Below, piece by piece: positions 57,025 through 64,000 of a stretch of DNA of 64,000 bases. Where the stretch lies: assembly GCF_900128925.1 (NCBI RefSeq), contig NZ_FQUJ01000014.1, positions 1-64,000 on the forward strand. The letters run 5' to 3'. Origin of the DNA: Modicisalibacter ilicicola DSM 19980. Its GTDB lineage: Bacteria > Pseudomonadota > Gammaproteobacteria > Pseudomonadales > Halomonadaceae. Made by a program: the position numbers and the translations under genes. The notes under the pieces are model-generated. The model saw only the letters and a program-made list of their open reading frames with translations, was not told the DNA's origin and ran no database searches. The stretch's first letter is position 1. Each line of letters starts with the position of its first letter.

Positions 57025-58723
57025 GACTCCGGGCGGTGCGCTCACCGAGCATGCCGCGTTCGATCGACAGCACGCGATCCGCCAGGGCGATCAAGGCAGG
57101 GTGATGGGTAGCCACCACCAGGGTGCGCCCCCGGGCCTTCAAGTCTCGCAAGGAGGCCACGATCTGGGCCTCGCTCGCCTCATCGAGGTTCGCGGTCGGT
57201 TCGTCGAGCAGTACCAGCGGCGCCTCGGAGAGGAACACCCGGCCCAGCGCCAGACGCTGGGCCTGGCCACCGGACACCCCCAGGCCGCGCTCGCCCAGGG
57301 GGGTCGCCAGGCCTTCGGGCAGCGTGGCGAGCAGGCCATCCAGGCCGACCCGGGACAGCGCCGCGCCCAGCTGTTCGTCGCTGGCCTCCGGGGCCGCCAG
57401 TCGCAGGTTGTCCGCCAGGCTTCCCTGCACCAGCCAAGGGCGCTGGTCCATCCAGGCGATCGGTGCGGCAGGTACGACCTCCACCCGGCCCTGCTCGGCG
57501 TGCGCGAATCCCGCCAGCAGTCGCAGCAACGTCGACTTGCCGGCACCGGAGGGTCCCACCACCGCGAGGCACTGCCCCGGCTCGAGAGCCAGGCTCAAGG
57601 GGCCCAGGACGCCTTCCCGCCCCGGATACGCCACGCTCGCCTCGCTCAGTCGAATGCGGGCCCCGGGGGTATCGAAGGCGCCCGGCATGGGCCACCCTTC
57701 TCTTTCAGTGCCATCGGGAACGGGGCGATTGAGCAGCGTTACCAGACCGTCCGCGGCCCCCAGGGCGGCGGCCCGATCGTGATAGTGCTGGGCCAGGGTA
57801 CGCAGGGGCTGGAAGAATTCCGGCGCCAGCAACAGGATGAGCAGACCGCTGAACAGGGTCAGCTCGTCCGCCGGACCGAATCGAATGTAGCCCAGCAGAC
57901 CGAAGCCGATGTAGATGGCGATCATGGCGATGGCCACGGAGGCGAAGAACTCCAGCACCGCCGAGGAGAGAAAGGCCAGTCGCAGGGTGCGCATGCTGCG
58001 ACGACGATAGTCGTCGGCGGCGACAAAGACCTCCTCGACGCTGCGCTCGGCCCGATTGAACAACTGCAGCGTCGTCAGGCCACGCACCCGGTCGAGGAAA
58101 TGGCCCGCCAGCCGCGTCACGGCGACGAACTGCTCGCGATTGAGTCGCTCGGCCCCCATGCCCACCAGGGCCATGAACAGCGGAATCAACGGCGCCGCGA
58201 GCAGCAGCAGAACCCCTGCCAGCCAGTCGAGCCATAGCACCACGCCAAGCAGGACCAGGGGCAGTGCCATGACCAGGCGCAATTGCGGCAGGAAGCGCGC
58301 AAAGTAGCCATCCAGTGCCTCGACCTGCTCGACGAGCTGCCCCCCCAGGCCGGCAGGGTGGCGATCGCTCAGGCCTGTCGGCCCCAGGGCGGCCAAGTGA
58401 TCGAGCAGCATCGCCCTGACCCGCCGGCGCACACGCCAGCTGGCTTCCACGCCGGCGCTCTCCTGGCCCCATTGAGCGAGGGCGCGCAGGACGATCACCC
58501 CCGCCAGGGCGCCAAAGGCGGTGGTCAGGGTGCCCGGTGGTGCCTCGCCATCGATCAACCGGCTGACGACCCAGGCCAGCAGGGCCATCTGCAGCAAGGT
58601 CATGAGCCCCGCCAGCACCCCCAGCACGGATGACAGCCACAGCCAGCCACGTATTTCGCGTGCCTGAAGGTGCAGCCAGGCGCGCGGGGTCAACTCATCC
58701 TCTGCCGCAGGCGTGGGTGGCAT
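57008..58723 (-). CDS. cydD: Cysteine/glutathione ABC exporter subunit CydD
   Basis: A 571-residue half transporter like CydC with six helices and an ATPase domain: Walker A GPSGAGKST, signature GVSGGQAQRLALGR, Walker B LVLLDEPTANLD. DRHPAGLGGQLVEQVEALDGYFARFLPQ is typical of CydD. The ribosome site (GAGG) overlaps the end of MITE-like copy B, which ends 7 bases before the ATG at 58723. Lies downstream of cioAB. Confidence 0.93.
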   Translation of the reverse strand: MPPTPAAEDELTPRAWLHLQAREIRGWLWLSSVLGVLAGLMTLLQMALLAWVVSRLIDGEAPPGTLTTAFGALAGVIVLRALAQWGQESAGVEASWRVRRRVRAMLLDHLAALGPTGLSDRHPAGLGGQLVEQVEALDGYFARFLPQLRLVMALPLVLLGVVLWLDWLAGVLLLLAAPLIPLFMALVGMGAERLNREQFVAVTRLAGHFLDRVRGLTTLQLFNRAERSVEEVFVAADDYRRRSMRTLRLAFLSSAVLEFFASVAIAMIAIYIGFGLLGYIRFGPADELTLFSGLLILLLAPEFFQPLRTLAQHYHDRAAALGAADGLVTLLNRPVPDGTEREGWPMPGAFDTPGARIRLSEASVAYPGREGVLGPLSLALEPGQCLAVVGPSGAGKSTLLRLLAGFAHAEQGRVEVVPAAPIAWMDQRPWLVQGSLADNLRLAAPEASDEQLGAALSRVGLDGLLATLPEGLATPLGERGLGVSGGQAQRLALGRVFLSEAPLVLLDEPTANLDEASEAQIVASLRDLKARGRTLVVATHHPALIALADRVLSIERGMLGERTARSHDATP

Positions 58724-58730
58724 CGGTGCC

Positions 58731-58890
58731 TCAGGGAATTGCTGGATAAATTGCCGAACGGAATGAAGCGGGCGTCGCTACGTCGCACGGCACACAGAAG
58801 GCGAGACATAACATGGGGTTAGGCGATATCTTCGAGTACCGCGCAACGCAGCGATTCGTCCGTGCAGGCATTTATACGGTGATTCCTCAT
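58731..58890. mobile_element. MITE-like element, copy B, between cioB and cydD
   Basis: Terminal inverted repeats at 58731-58750 and 58871-58890, 12 of the inner 16 bases matching (both inner edges ATAAA). Inside, 58833-58856 repeats a block of copy A at 283-306, and the left half resembles copy C. The right end contains the cioB stop codon and the left end part of the cydD ribosome site. No coding capacity. Confidence 0.7.
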
Positions 58891-59888
58891 TGATAACCCT
58901 CGCCGGGACGAACCTTCCCCCGGAACACCCAGTAGGCCCAGCCGGTGTAGCCCAGGATGACCGGCAGGACGATCAGGGTGCCGACCAGCAGGAAGAGCTG
59001 CGACCCCGGCGCCGCCGCCGCGTCCCACAGGGTGTAGTCCGGCGGCACGACATAGGGCCAGCGGCTGACCAGCAGCCCCAGGTAGGTGAACAGGAACATG
59101 CTCATGGTGGCGAAGAATGGCAGCCGCGCCCGGTTGGCCCGAATCGACAGGACGAGCACCAGGGCGCTGGCCACGGCCAGTGCCGGCAGCACCCAGATCA
59201 CCTGGATGTGACTGAACCAGCGGTCCCACACGCTGGCATTGACGTAGGGCGTCCACAGGCTGACCAGCGCGAACACACCCAGCACCACCCACAGCAGCTT
59301 GGGCGCCAGGCGGTAGGCCCACTCCTGAACATGGCCCTCGGTCTTCATGATGATCCAAGTAGCGCCCAGCAGCGCGAAGCCACACATCATGCCCAGACCG
59401 GTCATGATGCTGAAGGGCGTCAACCAGTCCAGGGCGCCGCCGGTGAAGACCCGGTCCTGGGTCTCGAAGCCCTGGATATAGGCCCCCACCACGGCGCCCT
59501 GGGCGAAGGCCACGACCATCGAGCCGCCGGCAAAGGCGACATTCCACCACTTGCGCGAACGCTTTGCCTTGAAGCGGAACTCGAAGGCGATGCCGCGGAA
59601 GATGAGACCGGCGAGCATCAGAAAGACGCCGATGTACAGGGCCGGCAGCAGGATCGAGTAAACCAGCGGGAAGGCCCCCAGTAAACCGGCGCCACCGAGC
59701 ACCAGCCAGGTCTCGTTGCCGTCCCAGATCGGCGCGCCGGTATTCATCATGACGTCGCGCGCCTCCTCGTCCGGCGCGAAGGGAAACAGGATGCCGAGCC
59801 CGAGAATGAAGCCATCCATCAGCACGTACATGATGATGCTGAAGGCGATGACGATCGCCCAGATGACCGACAGATCGAAGGTCTCCAT
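58887..59888 (-). CDS. cioB: Cyanide-insensitive cytochrome bd-type oxidase subunit II
   Basis: A 333-residue membrane protein with about eight helices. MYVLMDGFILGLGILFPFA, NTGAPIWDGNETWLVLGG and GFALLGATWIIMKTEG are CydB/CioB signatures. The stop codon TGA falls in the terminal repeat of element copy B, so the last residues (RPGEGYQ) might have been altered by that insertion. Ends the pair with cioA, 3 bases after its stop. Confidence 0.93.
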   Translation of the reverse strand: METFDLSVIWAIVIAFSIIMYVLMDGFILGLGILFPFAPDEEARDVMMNTGAPIWDGNETWLVLGGAGLLGAFPLVYSILLPALYIGVFLMLAGLIFRGIAFEFRFKAKRSRKWWNVAFAGGSMVVAFAQGAVVGAYIQGFETQDRVFTGGALDWLTPFSIMTGLGMMCGFALLGATWIIMKTEGHVQEWAYRLAPKLLWVVLGVFALVSLWTPYVNASVWDRWFSHIQVIWVLPALAVASALVLVLSIRANRARLPFFATMSMFLFTYLGLLVSRWPYVVPPDYTLWDAAAAPGSQLFLLVGTLIVLPVILGYTGWAYWVFRGKVRPGEGYQ

Positions 59889-59891
59889 GCC

Positions 59892-61298
59892 TCAACTCCT
59901 TGCCGTTGCGGTGTCATCGTCGAAGGCGACATGGGAGGCGGACATCGGTCGCATGGGCCGCTCGATCTCGTCGAGATCCCGCTCTTCGTCCCCCATTCCC
60001 TTGCGAATCACCCGGGTGAGGTAATAGACACCGGAAACGAACACCACCGCATACACCGCCACGTAGCCGATCAGGGTGAACAACGCCATGCCCCCGGTCA
60101 GCGACGGCGTGAGGCCCTCGGCCTGGGTCATCATGCCGTAGACCACCCAGGGCGCGCGCCCGGTCTCGGTGACGATCCAGCCGGCCAGCACGGCGACGAA
60201 GGGCGCCACGCTCATCAGGCGCAAACCCTGGAGAAAGTAGCGGCTGGTATAGATCCGGCCACCGCGACGCAGTACCAGCCCCGCCACGGCGAAGGCGATC
60301 ATCAGGAACCCCAGCCCCACCATGATGCGAAAGCCGAAGAAGGTGAACCAGACCGGGGGTTGCTCGTCCCGCGGCACCTCCTTGAGGCCCATGATTTCCC
60401 CGTTGGGGTCGTGGGTCAGGATCAGGCTCGCCAGCTTGGGAATGCTGACCTCGAAGTGATTGGTCTGATTCTCCTGGTCGGGGATGGCGAACAGCGCCAG
60501 GGGGGCGCCCCTCTCGGTTTCCCAGATGGCCTCGATGGCAGCGATCTTGGCCGGCTGGTGCTCCAGGGTGTTGACGCCATGGAAGTCCCCCACCACCGCC
60601 TGAGCCGGCGCGGCGATCAGCAACATCCACAGCGACATCGACAAGGCCTTGCGATTGGCCTCGATCTCGTGCCCGCGCAGCAGATACCAGGCGCTCACCC
60701 CGGCCACCACGAAGCCACCGGCCAAAAAGGACGCCAGCCCCATGTGCAGGAAGCGGTACGGGAAGGAGGGATTGAAGATCGCTTCCAGCCAGGAAGTGAC
60801 GTGGAAGGTGCCATCGCGCAGCTCGACCCCGGCCGGGGTGTGCATCCAGCTGTTGGTGGAGAGAATCCAGAACGACGAGATGAAGGTTCCCACCGCCACC
60901 ATGATGGCGGCGAACAGATGGACCGCCGGCGACACGCGGCCGCGCCCGAACAGCAGTACGCCGAGAAACCCTGCCTCCAGGAAGAAGGCGGTGAGCACCT
61001 CGTAACTGAGCATCGGGCCGAGGAAGTTGGCCGTCGCCTGGGAGAAGTTGCTCCAGTTGGTGCCGAACTGGAACGACATGACGATGCCCGAGACCACCCC
61101 CATGCCGAATACCACGGCAAAGACCTTGGCCCAGAACTCCGCCAGGCGCTCCCAGGCCGTGTTGCCCGTCTTGACGAACAGGCCATACAGCAGCGCCAGG
61201 TAGGAGGCCAGGCCGATGGTGAACACGGGAAATATCGCGTGAAACGCGACGACGAAGGCGAACTGTATACGCGAGAGAAACAGGGGATCCAGTTCCAT
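59892..61298 (-). CDS. cioA: Cyanide-insensitive cytochrome bd-type oxidase subunit I
   Basis: A 468-residue subunit that carries hemes b and oxidises quinol. RIQFAFVVAFHAIFP has the heme His20; HMGLASFLAGGFVVAG a second His; FHGVNTLEHQPAKIAAIE and WIVTETGRAPWVVYG (with GRxPW) are conserved. The Q-loop is short compared with E. coli CydA, which is the CIO class. AAGGAG precedes the ATG at 61298. Confidence 0.94.
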   Translation of the reverse strand: MELDPLFLSRIQFAFVVAFHAIFPVFTIGLASYLALLYGLFVKTGNTAWERLAEFWAKVFAVVFGMGVVSGIVMSFQFGTNWSNFSQATANFLGPMLSYEVLTAFFLEAGFLGVLLFGRGRVSPAVHLFAAIMVAVGTFISSFWILSTNSWMHTPAGVELRDGTFHVTSWLEAIFNPSFPYRFLHMGLASFLAGGFVVAGVSAWYLLRGHEIEANRKALSMSLWMLLIAAPAQAVVGDFHGVNTLEHQPAKIAAIEAIWETERGAPLALFAIPDQENQTNHFEVSIPKLASLILTHDPNGEIMGLKEVPRDEQPPVWFTFFGFRIMVGLGFLMIAFAVAGLVLRRGGRIYTSRYFLQGLRLMSVAPFVAVLAGWIVTETGRAPWVVYGMMTQAEGLTPSLTGGMALFTLIGYVAVYAVVFVSGVYYLTRVIRKGMGDEERDLDEIERPMRPMSASHVAFDDDTATARS

Positions 61299-61390
61299 GG
61301 CGACTCCTTGAGACCATCCTAGACATCAGGGGTGCACGAAACATGCATGCCAAGGGTGTGACACCGAGTGCGAAAAAATACGCCGTGCTC

Positions 61391-61446
61391 CCGGTGTGTC
61401 GTGTTGCCGCAGGACGACCCTCCCGGTCGTCAGCGCATCACACCGG
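61391..61446. repeat. Nested inverted repeat between antiporter and cioA
   Basis: Outer arms CCGGTGTG (61391-61398) and CACACCGG (61439-61446); inner arms GACGACC (61413-61419) and GGTCGTC (61425-61431). It lies 93-148 bases upstream of the cioA ATG and 17 bases after the antiporter stop. It could terminate the antiporter transcript (no T-run) or form part of a long cioA leader. Confidence 0.55.
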
Positions 61447-61462
61447 AAGAAGCAGTCGAACT

Positions 61463-62443
61463 TCAGCCAGCCCTAATCTGCACTATGGTATAGACCAGAT
61501 AGCTCGTATACGCGATGTATACCGCCAACAGCGCCCCCCCCTCGAAACGGTTGATGCGTCCCTGGCCCCGCCAGCCGATGGCGAACACAGCCATGGCCAG
61601 GGTCATGCCTGCCATGACGACCCAATCCCGGGAAAGCACTTCGCTGCCCGCGTCGATCGGCGCGATCACCCCCGCCAGGCCGACGACACCCAGCGTATTG
61701 AAGAGATTGGAGCCCACGACGTTGCCCAGCACCAGGTCGTGCTCGTTCTTGCGAAGGGCACTGATCGACGAGGCGAGTTCGGGCAACGAGGTCCCGATGG
61801 CGACCACCGTCAGGCCGATGATCAGATCGCTGACCCCGAACGCCTCGGCGATATAAACGGCTCCCCACACCAGCAGTCTCGAACTGGCGATCAGCACGAT
61901 CAGTCCCACCAGCGTCCAGGTCACGCTGGCCTTGAACGTCATGGTCTCCTCGGCGATGCTCTCGGCGCTGTTCAGGCCCAGGGCGTCATCGCCGTTGCCG
62001 CTGGCACGCCAGATGCTCAAGCCGAGAACCACCGCCAGGAGCAGCAACAGCAGGCCAGCATCCAGCCGGGCGATATCGCCGTCGAGCAACAGCCAGGCGG
62101 AAAACAGCGTCACCAGACACAGCAGCGGCAACTCCTGCTTGACGACCTGGGAATGCACCGTCAGCGGGCTGAGCAATGCCACGGCCCCCAGGATGAGGCC
62201 GATGTTGGCGATGTTGGAGCCGTAACCGTTGCCCAATGCCAATCCCGGGTTGCCCTGACCGGCGGCCAGGGCCGACACCATGAGTTCGGGTGCCGAGGTG
62301 CCGAAACCGATCACCAGCATGCCGATGAGCAGGGTCGACACCCCCAGGTGGCGCGCCGTCACGGCGGCACCATCGACGAACTTGTCGGCACTCCAGACCA
62401 GCAGAATCAAGCCTGCCACGATAGCGGCGGTGGCTAATAGCAC
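61463..62443 (-). CDS. Calcium/sodium antiporter (YrbG-like)
   Basis: A 326-residue cation/Ca2+ exchanger with two halves of five helices. The alpha repeats are GFGTSAPELMVSALAAGQGNPGLALGNGYGSN and AIGTSLPELASSISALRKNEHDLVLGNVVGSN; each holds the conserved Glu. The start is the GTG at 62443 with AAGGAG at good spacing; the ATG 8 bases upstream is out of frame. In a halophile it would help sodium and calcium balance. Divergent from pqiA. Confidence 0.92.
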   Translation of the reverse strand: MLLATAAIVAGLILLVWSADKFVDGAAVTARHLGVSTLLIGMLVIGFGTSAPELMVSALAAGQGNPGLALGNGYGSNIANIGLILGAVALLSPLTVHSQVVKQELPLLCLVTLFSAWLLLDGDIARLDAGLLLLLLAVVLGLSIWRASGNGDDALGLNSAESIAEETMTFKASVTWTLVGLIVLIASSRLLVWGAVYIAEAFGVSDLIIGLTVVAIGTSLPELASSISALRKNEHDLVLGNVVGSNLFNTLGVVGLAGVIAPIDAGSEVLSRDWVVMAGMTLAMAVFAIGWRGQGRINRFEGGALLAVYIAYTSYLVYTIVQIRAG

Positions 62444-62611
62444 GTGTCCATCTCCTTGTTGACGGTAGGCGATTGCGGTGTCGGGCGCCTCGATCGGCGC
62501 GCCCGCGAATCATGCCCGACTCGACGCAGACACGCCAGCCGGCATGTGCTTGTCTCGGGGCCGCGACGCCTGGATGGCCGCCCGGGACAGGGGGCATCGT
62601 ACAGAACGCTG

Positions 62612-62640
62612 TTCGAACCGCCTCCCATTGAGGTTACACT
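62612..62640 (+). promoter_or_regulatory. Weak candidate promoter for pqiA
   Basis: TTCGAA (62612-62617), 17-base spacer, TACACT (62635-62640) in the 245-base gap between the antiporter and pqiA. The -10 is good, the -35 poor. The rest of the gap shows no gene. Confidence 0.3.
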
Positions 62641-62688
62641 GACCAGGCACCACCCAATGACGGCTCTGAGACAAGGACACGCCAACCG

Positions 62689-64000
62689 GTGAGCGAGAGT
62701 GTGACGCCGACGCCGATGTCGGCAGAGCGGGAATCGACAGCGCGCCCCCGCGGCGTGCAGACTCCGGGCACACGACGGCGCCTGCGCGCCTGTCACGAGT
62801 GCGACTGGGTCTCGGCGCTGCCGGCGCTGTCGCCCGGCGAGAGCGCTCGCTGTCCGCGCTGCGGCCATGTGCTGGCACAACGCCACCATCATCCCGCGGA
62901 GCGCAGCCTGGCCCTGGCCATCGCCACCTTGATTGCCCTGGCCATCGCCGCGTCCTTCGAGTTCGTCAGTTTCGAGATCAGCGGCGTCAGCAACCGTATC
63001 GAACTGCTCGACACCGCGACCAGCCTGATCGGTTTCGACGAATTGCTGGTGGCCATCTGCGAGATATTGACCATCGCCGTGCTTCCGGCGCTCTATCTTC
63101 TGGGGGTGGTGTGGCTGAACTTCGGTCTGCTGCAGCGCGCCCCCCTTCCCGCCAGCCGGGGCATCGCCCGCGCCCTGTCACACATGCACCCCTGGATGAT
63201 GGCCGACGTCTTCGTCATTGGCGCCCTGGTGAGCCTGATCAAGGTGGCCAGTCTGGCGGAGGTTTCCCTGGGCATTGCATTCTGGGCCTTCTGTGCCTTT
63301 GCGCTACTGCTGTTGCTGACGACCCAATCCCTCGACACCGACTGGATGTGGTTCTCTCTCGCCGGCGAACCCCTGGCCCCGGAAGGCAGCAGGACCGGCG
63401 CCCCTGCGGCGCAGCAGGGGTTGAGCGGGTGCCCGACCTGCGGCCTGGTCAATCGCATCGACGCGCGGGGGCGTGGTCATTGCCGACGTTGCGGCGAACC
63501 GTTGCACGACCGCCTGCCGCACAGCCTGCAGCGGACCTGGGCTCTGCTGTTCGCCGCGGCACTGTTGTACATACCGGCCAATCTTTACCCGATCATGACC
63601 ACCACCTATCTGGGCGACAGTGACCCTTCGACCATTATCGGCGGCGTGATCGAACTTTGGGAGGCAGGCTCCATCCCCGTGGCCATGGTGATCTTCATCG
63701 CCAGCATCCTGGTGCCGGTAGGCAAGCTCGTCGCCCTTTCCTGGCTATGCATCATCGCCAGGCGGGGCACCGGGCATCATCCCGACACGCGCACCCGACT
63801 CTATCGACTGACCGAATTCATCGGTCGCTGGTCGATGGTCGACATCTTCGTCGTCTCGATTCTCGTTGCCCTGATCCGCGCCGAGGCGCTGATGTCGATC
63901 ACCCCCGGGCCGGCGGCCCTGGCGTTCGCCAGCGTGGTGATCCTGACCATGCTGGCCGCCATCACCTTCGACCCACGCCTGCTGTGGCAACCGTCCTCGA
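62689..64000 (+). CDS. pqiA: Paraquat-inducible protein A (PqiA), N-terminal 437 residues (partial)
   Basis: The frame is open from GTG 62689 (AAGGA upstream) or ATG 62716 to the window end. Two zinc-ribbon parts, C35-x-x-C38 with C55-x-x-C58, and later CPTCG with CRRCG, each precede a four-helix membrane block (AIATLIALAIAASFEF, then TWALLFAAALLYIPANLYPIM). This is the duplicated PqiA layout. With PqiB and PqiC, outside the window, it forms an MCE-type lipid-transport system across the periplasm. Confidence 0.9.
   Translation, partial: MSESVTPTPMSAERESTARPRGVQTPGTRRRLRACHECDWVSALPALSPGESARCPRCGHVLAQRHHHPAERSLALAIATLIALAIAASFEFVSFEISGVSNRIELLDTATSLIGFDELLVAICEILTIAVLPALYLLGVVWLNFGLLQRAPLPASRGIARALSHMHPWMMADVFVIGALVSLIKVASLAEVSLGIAFWAFCAFALLLLLTTQSLDTDWMWFSLAGEPLAPEGSRTGAPAAQQGLSGCPTCGLVNRIDARGRGHCRRCGEPLHDRLPHSLQRTWALLFAAALLYIPANLYPIMTTTYLGDSDPSTIIGGVIELWEAGSIPVAMVIFIASILVPVGKLVALSWLCIIARRGTGHHPDTRTRLYRLTEFIGRWSMVDIFVVSILVALIRAEALMSITPGPAALAFASVVILTMLAAITFDPRLLWQPSS

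Noticed and set aside
58819-59895. Second frame across cioB (358 codons)
   Set aside because: Out-of-frame shadow of cioB; lacks membrane-helix pattern expected of a real gene.

Overview
The window looks like a piece of a gammaproteobacterial chromosome. It is GC-rich, most genes start inside or touching the previous one (ATGA/GTGA overlaps), and the fatty-acid block has the Pseudomonas-type order rluC, HAD hydrolase, sppA, maf, yceD, rpmF, plsX, fabD, fabG, acpP, fabF, pabC, mltG, tmk, holB, pilZ, tatD. My best guess, an inference from gene content and composition, is a Halomonas-like halophile (Halomonadaceae).

Layout. (1) 1-92: tail of an ETF-ubiquinone oxidoreductase gene, then a terminator. 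(2) 366-7072: an operon with a DUF1445 putative hydro-lyase, a three-part TRAP transporter, a DUF2848 protein that looks FAH-like, an amidase and a small membrane protein. It is probably a catabolic pathway for an unidentified carboxylate/amide. (3) 7096-11961, minus strand: a frameshifted sulfurtransferase, a UvrD-family helicase, DUF1285, TatD and PilZ. (4) 11987-20790, minus strand: the holB-to-yceD fatty-acid/cell-envelope/replication block, with rpmF (56 aa). fabH is missing between plsX and fabD. (5) 20907-29467: maf, sppA, HAD phosphatase, rluC, then divergent rne with a roughly 600-base leader, then convergent M18 aminopeptidase. (6) 29711-33566: tail-specific protease prc and the unusual DNA ligase ligB. 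(7) 33697-45740: one continuous operon for Alternative Complex III (actABCDEF plus a protein in the actG position), a Sco copper chaperone and a caa3-type cytochrome oxidase (subunits II, I, III, IV). This is a quinol-to-oxygen branch that does not need bc1. (8) 45892-47107: an L,D-transpeptidase and a DUF1439-like lipoprotein. (9) 47324-55265: a RutR-like TetR regulator with a textbook RutR-type operator, divergent from xdhABC and guanine deaminase, followed by a convergent adenine deaminase. Together these convert adenine, guanine and hypoxanthine to xanthine and urate. (10) 55291-61298: cydDC transporter and a cyanide-insensitive bd-type quinol oxidase (cioAB). (11) 61463-64000: a Ca2+/Na+ antiporter and the start of a pqiA gene cut by the window end.

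Three diverged copies of a 143-160 bp element with terminal inverted repeats (MITE-like) occur at 191-341, 24735-24877 and 58731-58890, each directly upstream of a start codon (of the DUF1445 gene, rne and cydD). No tRNA, rRNA, CRISPR array, intact transposase or prophage gene was seen. The least explained parts are the DUF1445/TRAP/DUF2848/amidase pathway, the MITE family, the near-leaderless yceD promoter, and the G-tract frameshift in the sulfurtransferase.
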